Source: an uncultured Anaerostipes sp. (GTDB lineage Bacteria; Bacillota; Clostridia; Lachnospirales; Lachnospiraceae). Taken from it: a DNA stretch of 58,695 nt. The stretch is from the NCBI GenBank assembly GCA_900756035.1, contig CAAEIR010000048.1, forward strand, positions 1-58,695, read 5' to 3'. This document shows positions 8,908 to 17,011 of this stretch, one piece after another. Position 1 is the first letter of the stretch; the number at the start of each line of letters is the position of its first letter. The notes under the pieces were generated by a model that was given only the letters and a program-made list of their open reading frames with translations, did not search any database and was not told the DNA's origin. The translations under genes and the position numbers were made by a program.

Positions 8908-9480
8908 CTACCGAAATGTGATCTCTCCGGTCTTCTCATCCATATGCTCCACGATTGCCAGTGACTCTAAGTGGGTCTTCTCTCTAAGGAAATCTCCTCC
9001 CGGCTGGAATCCTTTTTCAATTACGACACCGGCTCCAATAAGCTCGGCTCCGGAGTCTTCCACAAGCTGTGCCAATCCCTCTAACGCCTTTCCATTGGCA
9101 AGGAAATCATCAATCAGAAGCACTCTGTCGCCTTCTCCCAAAAATTCCTTTGATACGATAATATCATAAACTCTTCCATGGGTAAAAGATTCTACTTTGG
9201 TCGTATAAACATCCCCTGCGATATTCTTTGTCTGGGTCTTCTTGGCAAACACTACAGGAACATCAAAAATCTCTGCCGCAATACATGCAATTCCAATTCC
9301 TGATGCTTCAATCGTCAGAATCTTATTAATCTCTTCTCCCTCAAACCGCCTTTGAAATTCTTTTCCGATCTCACGAAACAGTTTAACATCCATCTGGTGA
9401 TTCAAAAAGCGGTCTACCTTTAAGACATTTCCTTCCTTTACGACTCCGTCCTTTCGAATTCTCTCTTTTAATAATTCCAT
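8908..9480 (-). CDS. xpt: Xanthine phosphoribosyltransferase
   Basis: A 190-residue type I phosphoribosyltransferase. It joins xanthine (and possibly guanine) to PRPP in purine salvage. The PRPP-binding motif is VLLIDDFLANGKAL, and EASGIGIA and FAKKTQTKN match the Xpt family. An open frame extends 29 codons further upstream, but MELLKERI at 9480 has a GGAGG site and is the family start. A sigma-A-like promoter lies 50 nt upstream. I looked for a purine riboswitch in the roughly 45-nt leader and found none, unlike the B. subtilis xpt gene. No pbuX follows it; the next gene downstream is the Crp regulator beyond a terminator. Confidence 0.93.
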   Translation of the reverse strand: MELLKERIRKDGVVKEGNVLKVDRFLNHQMDVKLFREIGKEFQRRFEGEEINKILTIEASGIGIACIAAEIFDVPVVFAKKTQTKNIAGDVYTTKVESFTHGRVYDIIVSKEFLGEGDRVLLIDDFLANGKALEGLAQLVEDSGAELIGAGVVIEKGFQPGGDFLREKTHLESLAIVEHMDEKTGEITFR

Positions 9481-9529
9481 CCCTTTGCCTCCGCAATCTT
9501 CCGTATTTTTCTGTCTCACATATGATATC

Positions 9530-9558
9530 ATTGTAACGGCTTTCCTGCTCATTTGCAA
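9530..9558 (-). promoter_or_regulatory. Promoter of xpt
   Basis: Minus-strand TTGCAA (9558-9553), 17-nt spacer, TACAAT (9535-9530). The leader is about 45 nt, too short for a purine aptamer with expression platform. Confidence 0.6.
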
Positions 9559-9580
9559 GCATTGCATGCATTCTTTTCAC

Positions 9581-9761
9581 AGGACAAAGCGGACAAGTCC
9601 GCATCAAACTCCCTCTATCCCTCAATCTCTGAGGAACTTACTCCGCTTTGCGCGCCAGATGCAGACTGCGAAAGCAGTCATATTTCTTCTTACATCTGGT
9701 CGCATCCTGCGCGGAGCGGTTTTTTATACCATAGGAAGTTCAGAGAACTTTCCTATGGTAT
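9581..9761. repeat. Dispersed palindromic element, long copy (A)
   Basis: This fills most of the 316-nt gap between xpt and the next gene. It begins with a 25-nt block (9581-9605) containing the hairpin GCGGACAAGTCCGC and ends with a 16-bp hairpin, ATACCATAGGAAGTTC (9726-9741) with GAACTTTCCTATGGTAT (9745-9761). Both ends recur almost identically at 53516-53595. Between them copy A has an extra structured segment: CTCCGC (9641-9646) with GCGGAG (9711-9716), CCAGATG (9655-9661) with CATCTGG (9693-9699), and GACTGC-GAAA-GCAGTC (9664-9679). It encodes no protein. It resembles a MITE- or REP-like element. Confidence 0.75.
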
Positions 9762-9766
9762 AAAAT

Positions 9767-9790
9767 AAGGAGCGCTAAAAAGCGCTCCTT
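9767..9790 (-). terminator. Terminator after the M34-like protease gene
   Basis: Perfect 10-bp stem AAGGAGCGCT (9767-9776) and AGCGCTCCTT (9781-9790) with an AAAA loop, 6 nt past the stop at 9797; T-rich sequence follows on the minus strand. Confidence 0.75.
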
Positions 9791-9796
9791 TGATTC

Positions 9797-10735
9797 CTAT
9801 AATCCCCAATATTCTCCGTATGTATTTTTAATATTCTGTACGTCACGACTGCTGATTCCATTTATTATATCCCTGATATATTTGTAAGTTCTAGGACGTT
9901 TTGACTTTAATGCAGATGGATTTTCTTTGTAATCTTTATAAGATTCTGCAAAATACTCAGATGCTGATTTTGTTATATAGGATTTGTTATATCCTGTATA
10001 TTTGTTCTTCTCTGCTGAATAAATAGATTTCCACTCTTTGGTTCCTGCCTTATCTCCTGCAAGAAAGCTTGCAAAATGTCCTAATTCATGTAGGAGTACA
10101 GAAGATCTTGCACTTTCAAGCTCAATCTTATGATTTCTTACACTAAAGACTCCTGTAGCTTTTGCATTCTTATTAATAACCATCTTAAATTTTAATTCTT
10201 CAAATGCATCCAGAATCTTTTTATCCGCCTGAGCTCCCAATGTTCTTAACGTTGTGCCGGATACTCCGGACATCTCTGTAAGTTTAGCTTTCGTTATCTT
10301 TACTGTTGTCTTAATCGTTGTCTTAATGGTTCTCTTCTTAGAACCTCTTTTATCATACTGCTTTGTTGTTGTGACAACCGTAGTATTAACTACCTTACGC
10401 TCCTTCTTGTTCTGAGACGTCTTTGTTGTCTTCTTTGTGTGAACCCTGGTCCGAACCCTGCTTCGTTTTGCTTTTTTCTTTAATTTCTGAACCTTTGTCT
10501 TCCTCTTTGTCGTAGTCTTTGTAGAAACAGAAGGTTTCTTGCTCAATGGAACTTTAATTCCATCGATTGTCACTGTCTTTTCACCGGAATCTTTCAGTGT
10601 ATCAACACTTTCGAATGCCGCCATCTGTTTTTCAAGTTTTGTTTTCTGCTGATGCTGATAAAATTTCATACCACCAAGGGCTCCCGCAGCCACTATCGCC
10701 ACTGTCAAAAACCCGATTATAAGTTTCTTTTTCAT
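9797..10735 (-). CDS. Membrane-anchored metalloprotease, anthrax lethal factor/PPEP-like (M34/ATLF) domain
   Basis: A 312-residue protein in three parts. Residues 5-23 form a hydrophobic anchor or signal with no lipobox. Residues about 60-155 are a Lys/Thr/Arg-rich low-complexity stalk (KKTTKTS, TTIKTTVK). The C-terminal domain carries zinc motif HELGH and, about 45 residues on, YITKSASEYFAESYKDY followed by RPRTYKYIRDIING. In lethal factor and the Pro-Pro endopeptidases a Tyr lies exactly seven residues before the third zinc ligand Glu; the same spacing is seen here. I infer an extracytoplasmic peptidase; its substrate is unknown. It has its own strong promoter (10833-10861) and terminator, so it is a single-gene unit. 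Confidence 0.78.
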   Translation of the reverse strand: MKKKLIIGFLTVAIVAAGALGGMKFYQHQQKTKLEKQMAAFESVDTLKDSGEKTVTIDGIKVPLSKKPSVSTKTTTKRKTKVQKLKKKAKRSRVRTRVHTKKTTKTSQNKKERKVVNTTVVTTTKQYDKRGSKKRTIKTTIKTTVKITKAKLTEMSGVSGTTLRTLGAQADKKILDAFEELKFKMVINKNAKATGVFSVRNHKIELESARSSVLLHELGHFASFLAGDKAGTKEWKSIYSAEKNKYTGYNKSYITKSASEYFAESYKDYKENPSALKSKRPRTYKYIRDIINGISSRDVQNIKNTYGEYWGL

Positions 10736-10832
10736 AGGTTCTCCCCCTTAATTTATTCGACAATTAAACTGCTGCTTCTGTGATTTTCATTCCCCTAATT
10801 CCGAAAATATCCATAAGATGTCATTTGGCTTC

Positions 10833-10861
10833 ATATTACTATGTTTGTCTATTTTTGTCAA
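10833..10861 (-). promoter_or_regulatory. Sigma-A promoter of the M34-like protease gene
   Basis: Minus-strand TTGACA (10861-10856), 17-nt spacer, TAATAT (10838-10833). The leader is about 90 nt with no recognised aptamer. Confidence 0.7.
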
Positions 10862-10894
10862 TTGCTTTTCACGCAAATTTGCTGCCAAAACAGA

Positions 10895-11953
10895 CTATCT
10901 CAATCTTTTCGCCAACATTTCCGGATTGGATGCAAATTGTATTGCTGTCTCTTTCGTAATCTTCCCTTCTTTCCATGCCTGAATCAGAGATTGATCCATT
11001 GAAATCATCTGGCCTCCGGAAGATGAATAAATCAGACCGTCAATCTGATGCACCTTACTCTCACGGATCATATTTCGAATCGCAGGTGTTACTTCCATAA
11101 TTTCAAATACCGGAACCAGAGTTCCTTCTACTCCCGGAACCAACTGTTGAGATATCACTGCCTGTAGTACAGATGCCAGCTGAATGGAAATTTGCCGCTG
11201 CTGATTCGGCGGAAAGACATCAATAATCCTCTCCACTGTATTGGCGGCACCAATGGTATGCAGTGTTGAAAATACCAAATGTCCGGTTTCTGCTGCCGTC
11301 ATAACTACCTGTATCGTGTCATAGTCTCTCATCTCACCGAGCAAAATCACATCCGGACTCTGTCTTAAAGCCGCCCGCAGAGATTTCACATAACTTGTCG
11401 TATCCATACTGACCTCACGCTGGCTTACGATACTTTTTTTATGATGATGCAGAAACTCCAGAGGGTCTTCCAGCGTAATAATATGACGCTCCTTAGTCTC
11501 ATTAATTCGATCCACCATACATGCCAATGTTGTAGATTTTCCGCTACCGGCAGGACCTGTAACTAAAACCAAGCCTTTTGTAAGATCTCCAAACTGCATG
11601 ATACGCTCCGGGAGTCCCAGTTTCTCAGGCTTTGGAAGATGAAAGGCAATAACACGGATCACGGCTGCCAGTGAACCTCTCTGTTTATATGCGCTGACCC
11701 GGAACCTCGACAATCCCGGAATCGCAAATGAAAAATCATCATCTCCGGATTCCAGAAAACCGGAAATATCCCGATTCCCCGCTTTTTCATAAATTTCCCG
11801 AATCAGGGTCTCTGTATCCCCCGGCATCATTTTCTGGTCGCTTACATGATGAACCATCCCTTTCACTTTCATAGAAAGCGGAAGACCTGCCACAATAAAT
11901 AAATCAGACGCTTCACAATCTGCTGCAATTTTCAAAAATTCTTCTATTTTCAT
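10895..11953 (-). CDS. pilT: PilT-type ATPase of a type IV pilus-like system
   Basis: A 352-residue hexameric secretion ATPase. It shows Walker A GPAGSGKST, Asp box LEDPLEF, Walker B VILLGEMRD and His box TGHLVFSTLHT. In this family PilT powers pilus retraction; PilB-type assembly ATPases have a larger N-terminal domain, absent here. The start at 11953 is chosen because MKIEEFLKIA is the family N terminus and AAAGGTGAT precedes it; the longer open frame (to 12094) would overlap the upstream gene. It is last in the pilus-like operon and the only motor ATPase in it. Confidence 0.9.
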   Translation of the reverse strand: MKIEEFLKIAADCEASDLFIVAGLPLSMKVKGMVHHVSDQKMMPGDTETLIREIYEKAGNRDISGFLESGDDDFSFAIPGLSRFRVSAYKQRGSLAAVIRVIAFHLPKPEKLGLPERIMQFGDLTKGLVLVTGPAGSGKSTTLACMVDRINETKERHIITLEDPLEFLHHHKKSIVSQREVSMDTTSYVKSLRAALRQSPDVILLGEMRDYDTIQVVMTAAETGHLVFSTLHTIGAANTVERIIDVFPPNQQRQISIQLASVLQAVISQQLVPGVEGTLVPVFEIMEVTPAIRNMIRESKVHQIDGLIYSSSGGQMISMDQSLIQAWKEGKITKETAIQFASNPEMLAKRLR

Positions 11954-11958
11954 ATCTA

Positions 11959-12456
11959 TCACCTTTTCTTCTGAATCTTTTGGTACACCGGAAGAGAAGT
12001 ATCCTTCTCCCATTCTCCGGATGTTTCGTTCTTCCACTTTATAATCCGGAAACAGGAATCTCCCTTTTCCTTCGGATAAGAAATCTTTAACCAAACGGAA
12101 AGCTTTTGCCCCTTTGTAATTTTCTTTTCAAAAGATAAAATTTCCTTTTGTTTATCGTATGACACCCCATCTATTTTCGTTACTTTTCGAGGTACATTTT
12201 TCATATAATCTTCCTCATTCTCGGAACTTTGAAACAATTTCCAGAGTTTCCGGTCAACCTGTTCCAGCGTATAATTTGCCTCATTGGATGCTTTATAATA
12301 GCGAGTTGTCCGATCCGCAAGCTTTTTGCTCAATCCTTCATCTCCCTTTGCGCTTGACAATGTCAGCGCAGCAAAAACCGATAGAGAAACAATCGTCAAA
12401 ACCAATAAAATAGATGCCGCCCCGATTCCCAGAAAGGGCATATTACGTTTCTTCAT
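11959..12456 (-). CDS. Small membrane protein of the pilus-like operon
   Basis: A 165-residue protein with one N-terminal hydrophobic helix (about residues 8-34) and a soluble, mostly extracytoplasmic domain. I do not recognise a family. Its layout (helix first, then a basic globular part) and position between the pseudopilin and pilT suggest a minor pilin-like or PilX-like accessory protein, but the prepilin Gly/Glu signature is absent. It overlaps the upstream gene by 14 nt and lies 5 nt from pilT, so it is translationally coupled to both. Confidence 0.7.
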   Translation of the reverse strand: MKKRNMPFLGIGAASILLVLTIVSLSVFAALTLSSAKGDEGLSKKLADRTTRYYKASNEANYTLEQVDRKLWKLFQSSENEEDYMKNVPRKVTKIDGVSYDKQKEILSFEKKITKGQKLSVWLKISYPKEKGDSCFRIIKWKNETSGEWEKDTSLPVYQKIQKKR

Positions 12457-12889
12457 GACCTCTCCTTTCCGGCTGATAAGATGTTACATCCAACTGATAC
12501 AAAACATCTTTTCCTTTCACTACCTTAATATTTCCTTCTGCCATCCGCTTCTCCCGGTGAATGGTTATTTTCATAGAATAGGAACCTTTTTTTTCATCTG
12601 ACACACTATTCCAGTTTTCATCAAAATAACATTCATAAACTCCACTTTCTCCGCAGAGTCCCGGAAATTCTTCTCTTAAGTCCTCTTCTTTATATTCCCC
12701 ACTCTCAATTCGTTCTGCAGCCCGCGCAGAAAGATTCCACGCCTGCGTCTGCTCTTCTGCGGATGTACTAATCTGATGAGCCTTAACAAAAACCTGTAAA
12801 AGCACTGCTCCGGAAACTGCAAAGAAAAACAATGCAATCATCAATTCAATCAATATTAAATTTCCGCCATGATTTTTCTGATGGTTCAT
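12443..12889 (-). CDS. Pseudopilin-like protein
   Basis: A 148-residue protein starting MNHQKNHGGNLILIELMIA. A short basic leader ends in Gly-Gly, followed by a hydrophobic helix containing Glu, as in type IV prepilins. Here the Glu falls at +6 rather than the usual +5 if cleavage follows the second Gly, so processing is plausible but not canonical. AGGAGG lies just before the ATG at 12889. A prepilin peptidase would be needed and is not in the window. It probably forms or primes the filament of this operon. Confidence 0.7.
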   Translation of the reverse strand: MNHQKNHGGNLILIELMIALFFFAVSGAVLLQVFVKAHQISTSAEEQTQAWNLSARAAERIESGEYKEEDLREEFPGLCGESGVYECYFDENWNSVSDEKKGSYSMKITIHREKRMAEGNIKVVKGKDVLYQLDVTSYQPERRGHEET

Positions 12890-12897
12890 GTTTCCTC

Positions 12898-13374
12898 CTA
12901 ATTCTGACTTCGTTGATAAATACATGTCTCATACTTATTTCCATCTTTTCCGGTTACCCGAATATAATACATTTGATTCTCTTTTTGAATCTCTAAATTC
13001 CGTGCTTCAACAATCTCTTCTCCTTGAAGCTTTTCCTTTTTAAGATCTTTGCGAACCATTAGTTCACGAATCGCTCCCTTTTCACAATAAAGGTATGTCT
13101 GATACGTCTTTCCGGAAATCTCTTCTTCCATAATCAACGCCTGTTTTCCATGAAAGGTTCCTACCAAAATATTTCCTGTTTCATCCCACTGCCGAATCTT
13201 CTCCGTTACATAGGACAATGCAATTCTTTTTTCATAATTTTTGCTCATGGCATCTGCTGTTGACTGATACACATTTGTCCCAATCATAACGATCGTAAAC
13301 GCACAGATTGTAAAAACGGCAAATAGTACAAAGACAAAAATTCTGTCCGCTTTGTGCTCTCCCTGTCGTTCCAC
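12898..13374 (-). CDS. DUF4860-family protein of the pilus-like operon
   Basis: About 158 residues with one hydrophobic helix near the N terminus (FVFVLFAVFTICAFTIVMIG) and a soluble domain resembling DUF4860 proteins of clostridial pilus clusters. The function is unknown. Two starts are possible: an ATG at 13389 with no ribosome binding site, and a GTG at 13374 preceded by AGAGGTG at 5 nt; I prefer the GTG. It overlaps the upstream stop, consistent with coupling. Confidence 0.72.
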   Translation of the reverse strand: MERQGEHKADRIFVFVLFAVFTICAFTIVMIGTNVYQSTADAMSKNYEKRIALSYVTEKIRQWDETGNILVGTFHGKQALIMEEEISGKTYQTYLYCEKGAIRELMVRKDLKKEKLQGEEIVEARNLEIQKENQMYYIRVTGKDGNKYETCIYQRSQN

Positions 13375-13378
13375 TCTA

Positions 13379-13714
13379 TCACCTCTCATTCAACGCAATA
13401 ACTGTCACAGACGGCATGCGGTTTGATCCGATAATCTCATAAGATACCAAAAACTTCTTCTTGTCATAAGTTACTCCGTAATGATCTTCTAAATACGTCA
13501 GTGTCCCGGGATATCTGCCCTCCACTGCATAGCAATGAACCGCCCCCCGCAGGACTGCATCCCGGATCCCGTCAATCTGACGTTCTTTTGTCTCCTGAAA
13601 AATACGGCTGCTTCCGTTCCACAACACCGCCGCCATAAAAATACATAGAAAAACAGGAATCAGTAATGCCTTTCCTGTGCTTCTTTTTTTGTGTTTTTCA
13701 AACCGATTCCTCAT
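13379..13714 (-). CDS. Small single-helix membrane protein of the pilus-like operon
   Basis: A 111-residue protein with a basic N terminus, a hydrophobic helix at about residues 16-32 and a small soluble domain (GAVHCYAVEGRYPGTLTYLEDHYG). That last stretch recalls the region after the helix in many type IV pilins and pseudopilins, where the chain of residues YPxxLxxL follows. There is no clear prepilin cleavage motif. AAGGAGG precedes the ATG. It is 11 nt downstream of the pilC-like gene. Confidence 0.7.
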   Translation of the reverse strand: MRNRFEKHKKRSTGKALLIPVFLCIFMAAVLWNGSSRIFQETKERQIDGIRDAVLRGAVHCYAVEGRYPGTLTYLEDHYGVTYDKKKFLVSYEIIGSNRMPSVTVIALNER

Positions 13715-13725
13715 TCACTGCCTCC

Positions 13726-14766
13726 TTATCCGATTCCTGCCATCATGCCCATTAACGGCAGCATTACAGACAGCAAAATCACACCAACAATCACACACAA
13801 AATTCCAACCAGCGTCGGCTCTAAAATGCCAATCATCCTCTGAATCTGACCATGCAGTTCTCCCTGATATAAATCAGCAGCCTGATCCATCACCTCATCC
13901 ATAGTTCCGGTCTGATATCCAATGACAATCATTCTTGCCTGCATTCCCTGAAAAATCTGTGACTCCTGTATCGCCTCCGAAAACTCGCCTCCCTGTCTTG
14001 TCTTTTCCCTGCATACTGCGATCTTTTCTCTCAGCGGTTCATACTCCACAAGCTTTTCAACCATTTCCAGACTCTGATCCACATCCAGACCACTTTTTAA
14101 TGCCATCGCCATTCCATTAGCAAACCTTGCCCGGGCACGTTTCCACGCAATCCGCTTCATCAATCCGAACTTCTCAGCCTGTTTTACAAACTCTCTCCTG
14201 GCTTTTGATGAAAAAGAAAGGATCATTGCTCCGGAAAGAACTAACACTGCCAGAATCCCAAAAACCAGCGCAGACTGCCGCATCCACTTACCAAGATTCA
14301 AAATATCCGCTGCAACTCCTGTCATTTCCTGTCCAAGCTGTAAATAAACCTGTTCAAATACCGGCATCACCTTAATAAACAAAACCGCAACAATGACAAC
14401 CATCATGCCCAGCATTACAACCGGATAAGTTACAGCGCTTTTTACAGCGGCCGCAGTTTCTTCTTCCCTCTGGTAGTAATCCGCCAGAGATTCCATTGCC
14501 TCATCCAGTCTTCCCGCCTGCTCACCGATCTCAACCATATGTAATACATATTCAGGGAAAACCCCGCACTGCTCCATAGCAGGATATAACAGACCGGTAT
14601 ATTCAAGTTCCTCACGAATTTCCCGAAAAATCTCTTTTCCTTCCTCTGAAACACTGTTTTCTTCCATCAGGTAGATTCCTTCCAGCGCAGAAATACCTGA
14701 TTTTAATACCAGTCCCATCTGTCTGCAGAACACAATTAATTCTTCATTGCTTAATTTCTTCTTCAT
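13726..14766 (-). CDS. pilC: PilC/GspF-type inner membrane platform protein
   Basis: A 346-residue type II secretion/type IV pilus platform protein with two tandem T2SSF domains (about residues 10-125 and 210-330). Visible signatures are MGLVLKSGI, GLLYPAMEQCGVFPEYVLHMVEIGEQAGRLDEAMESLADYY split over the first repeat, and IVIGYQTGTMDEVMDQAADLY in the second. There are three main hydrophobic stretches, the last at the C terminus. It is somewhat shorter than typical PilC (about 400). It anchors the motor ATPase at the membrane. Confidence 0.88.
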   Translation of the reverse strand: MKKKLSNEELIVFCRQMGLVLKSGISALEGIYLMEENSVSEEGKEIFREIREELEYTGLLYPAMEQCGVFPEYVLHMVEIGEQAGRLDEAMESLADYYQREEETAAAVKSAVTYPVVMLGMMVVIVAVLFIKVMPVFEQVYLQLGQEMTGVAADILNLGKWMRQSALVFGILAVLVLSGAMILSFSSKARREFVKQAEKFGLMKRIAWKRARARFANGMAMALKSGLDVDQSLEMVEKLVEYEPLREKIAVCREKTRQGGEFSEAIQESQIFQGMQARMIVIGYQTGTMDEVMDQAADLYQGELHGQIQRMIGILEPTLVGILCVIVGVILLSVMLPLMGMMAGIG

Positions 14767-14788
14767 TGTTCTCCCCCTTCAAACGGTA

Positions 14789-15703
14789 TCAGTAACTATA
14801 CTGAAGTACATAATGCTCACCTTCTCCAATATAATCTTTCAAATCTTCTTCATTTTCACTGTTGGATGCCAGCGTCGGGTCCATCAATTCCCAACTCTTT
14901 CCGTCAAATTGTATGACATTATCGACCCATCCTTTTTCTTCCAGCCATGTACTGATCCAGGCATGATAGACATCCCCCGAATATCCGATATCAAGTTTTG
15001 TCGGTATCCCCTGAGATCGAAGCATCGCTGTCATCAAAGCAGCATAATCAAAGCAAATTCCTTTTTTTGTCTCCAGTGTCTCATCTACCACCGGAAGATA
15101 TCCCGACTGTACCGTTTCCGCCTTATATTCATCATAAACCACATTATGAATCACATAATTATAGACGTTTTTTACAATCTCCAGGCCCTCTTTGGTTCCT
15201 TTTGCTAATTCTTCCGCCTTCTTTACAGCCTTCGTATCTTTGGAAAAATTCACATACTGATTCGGATATAAAAATGGGAGAAACTTATTTTCAAACTTCA
15301 CCTCAAAACTATCCATCATCAATACGCTATACTCATCTCCCGCAATATTTTCATAAACAGCAATCTGATATGTCCCATTACCACTGGTCAAAGGGAAATA
15401 TGTAGGTTGTTTTGTTTTTTTCAAAAAATATTTATATACTTTTTCATCTTTACCGATAACTTCTACACTGATTTTCGGAGCTGATCCGGTATATCGAACC
15501 GCAACATATCCCTGTGTTTTATTGGAAATATCAATTTTGACATCTCCGTAATCCAGAACATCTTTTCCCGGTGCATCAGGTTTCAATACCCCGGCTGTCC
15601 GAACCCACTTTTCCTTGTTTTTCTCTTTTTTTCCACAGCCGCCTGCGGGGAAAACAAAAAGCAGACACAATAAAATCAGCCACACTCTTATCCTGTGGTG
15701 CAT
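14789..15703 (-). CDS. Transglutaminase-like cysteine peptidase lipoprotein
   Basis: A 304-residue protein with a lipoprotein signal peptide ending in AGGC, then a beta-rich region, then a transglutaminase-like core at about residues 165-285. The catalytic triad is visible: Cys in KGICFDYAAL, His in YHAWIS and Asp in LMDPTLAS. Such proteins are usually cell-surface peptidases or crosslinking-like enzymes. It is 22 nt upstream of the pilC-like gene, in the same direction, so it is likely the first gene of the pilus-like operon and may process or anchor a surface component. Confidence 0.85.
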   Translation of the reverse strand: MHHRIRVWLILLCLLFVFPAGGCGKKEKNKEKWVRTAGVLKPDAPGKDVLDYGDVKIDISNKTQGYVAVRYTGSAPKISVEVIGKDEKVYKYFLKKTKQPTYFPLTSGNGTYQIAVYENIAGDEYSVLMMDSFEVKFENKFLPFLYPNQYVNFSKDTKAVKKAEELAKGTKEGLEIVKNVYNYVIHNVVYDEYKAETVQSGYLPVVDETLETKKGICFDYAALMTAMLRSQGIPTKLDIGYSGDVYHAWISTWLEEKGWVDNVIQFDGKSWELMDPTLASNSENEEDLKDYIGEGEHYVLQYSY

Positions 15704-15793
15704 AACACTCCTCCTGCATCTTTTTCAGTTTTAAGTATAACAAAGTTTTTCTGCTTTTTCTATGCCTGCATTTTGGTTTTTATGTCGCACAAA

Positions 15794-15824
15794 AGGAAGT
15801 GTATCTCAAGACAATACACTTCCT
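15794..15824 (-). terminator. Terminator after the class V aminotransferase gene
   Basis: Perfect 11-bp stem AGGAAGTGTAT (15794-15804) and ATACACTTCCT (15814-15824), followed by a short T run on the minus strand, 21 nt past the stop at 15846. Confidence 0.75.
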
Positions 15825-15845
15825 CTATATGATCCTTTCATCTTA

Positions 15846-16994
15846 TTAAATACAATTAACCTGATAATGATATTGAAAACTCTCCAATAGTCCCTTCGGA
15901 GCATGCCATCCCAGATACAGCAAGGTTTCCTCTAATGCAGACATAACTTCCAGCATATCACCCAGATTTGCATTTGCTCCCATATGGCCGATTCGGATAA
16001 CTTTTCCCGCAAGACTGCCAAAAGATCCTGCCAGCATAATTCCATGATTTTCCTTCATTCGATCTAAGATCTGATCCGAAGTCATATCCTCCGGCACATT
16101 AAATACAGTGACAGTATCAGAATACCCGCTCTCTAAATACAGGGAAAGACCAAATTCCTGCAACGCTGCTCTGGCTGCCCCGGCAATTCTATGATGCCTT
16201 TCCAACAACTCCTGATCCTTTTTTATGATCTCTAATGCTGCCCTCAGTCCATAAATATCACTAATCGGCATCGTGTATGGAAACCACTGCGTTTTATAAT
16301 AATCTTTAAAAATCAGCAGGCTGCAGTAAAAGGATGCAATCGGTGTTTTCCTCTGTTCCATTGCTTCTTTCGCCTGATCGCTGACGGTAACAAACGTCAG
16401 GCCCGGAGGCGCTGACACTGCTTTCTGTGATCCGCCGCACAACAAATCAATCTGTGCTGCATCTACATCTACCAGATTCCCAAACATTCCGGATACAGAA
16501 TCCACAACTGTCATAATTCCATAGGATTTTAACAGCGGACAAATAGCATGGATGTCATTTAGCATTCCGCTTGGTGTATCACAGTGAACCAATGTGGCAT
16601 ATTTAAAATCATGGTTCTCTTTTAAATATTCTCTCAGTTTATCCACATCCAGAGTATTTCTCTCATCCACTGTATAAAGTGTCGGCTTTCCTCCGTACAT
16701 AGATACGAAATCAGCAAATCCTTTTCCGTAAATTCCGTTATCTAAAACTAAAACACGGTCTCCCACTTCTGTCATCGATGCACAGGCTGCTTCCAGACCC
16801 AAAATTCCCTCACCACTTAAGATCAAAGTCTCATTTTGCGTATGAAGCAGTTCACTGATCAGTTCACAGGTCTCTTTATATTCTTCAAAAAACGTAGGAT
16901 CTAAATCTGCATTGGTTGTAGAACGGCTTCTCGCCATTCTTACATCCTCCGGCACCTGCACCGGACCCGGTGTCATTATTTTATATTGATTCAT
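15846..16994 (-). CDS. Class V PLP-dependent aminotransferase (alanine-glyoxylate/serine-pyruvate type)
   Basis: A 382-residue fold type I PLP enzyme. The N terminus TPGPVQVPEDV is the substrate loop of the alanine-glyoxylate aminotransferase group; the PLP Lys is in GGSQKAVSAPPG and the preceding Asp in VVDSVSGMFG. Candidate reactions are serine or alanine with glyoxylate, 2-aminoethylphosphonate, or pyridoxamine with pyruvate. It sits 17 nt downstream of an ECF transporter S component, an arrangement that favours a vitamin or amine salvage role; pyridoxamine is an attractive but unproved substrate. Confidence 0.85.
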   Translation of the reverse strand: MNQYKIMTPGPVQVPEDVRMARSRSTTNADLDPTFFEEYKETCELISELLHTQNETLILSGEGILGLEAACASMTEVGDRVLVLDNGIYGKGFADFVSMYGGKPTLYTVDERNTLDVDKLREYLKENHDFKYATLVHCDTPSGMLNDIHAICPLLKSYGIMTVVDSVSGMFGNLVDVDAAQIDLLCGGSQKAVSAPPGLTFVTVSDQAKEAMEQRKTPIASFYCSLLIFKDYYKTQWFPYTMPISDIYGLRAALEIIKKDQELLERHHRIAGAARAALQEFGLSLYLESGYSDTVTVFNVPEDMTSDQILDRMKENHGIMLAGSFGSLAGKVIRIGHMGANANLGDMLEVMSALEETLLYLGWHAPKGLLESFQYHYQVNCI

Positions 16995-17011
16995 AACCGA
17001 TCCTCCGTTTT

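Noticed and set aside
9481..9580. Purine riboswitch upstream of xpt
   Set aside because: The leader after the predicted promoter is about 45 nt and lacks the conserved loop sequences of the purine aptamer.
11954..12094. Longer pilT start at 12094
   Set aside because: It would add 47 non-family residues and overlap the preceding gene; MKIEEF at 11953 has a ribosome binding site and is the PilT N terminus.
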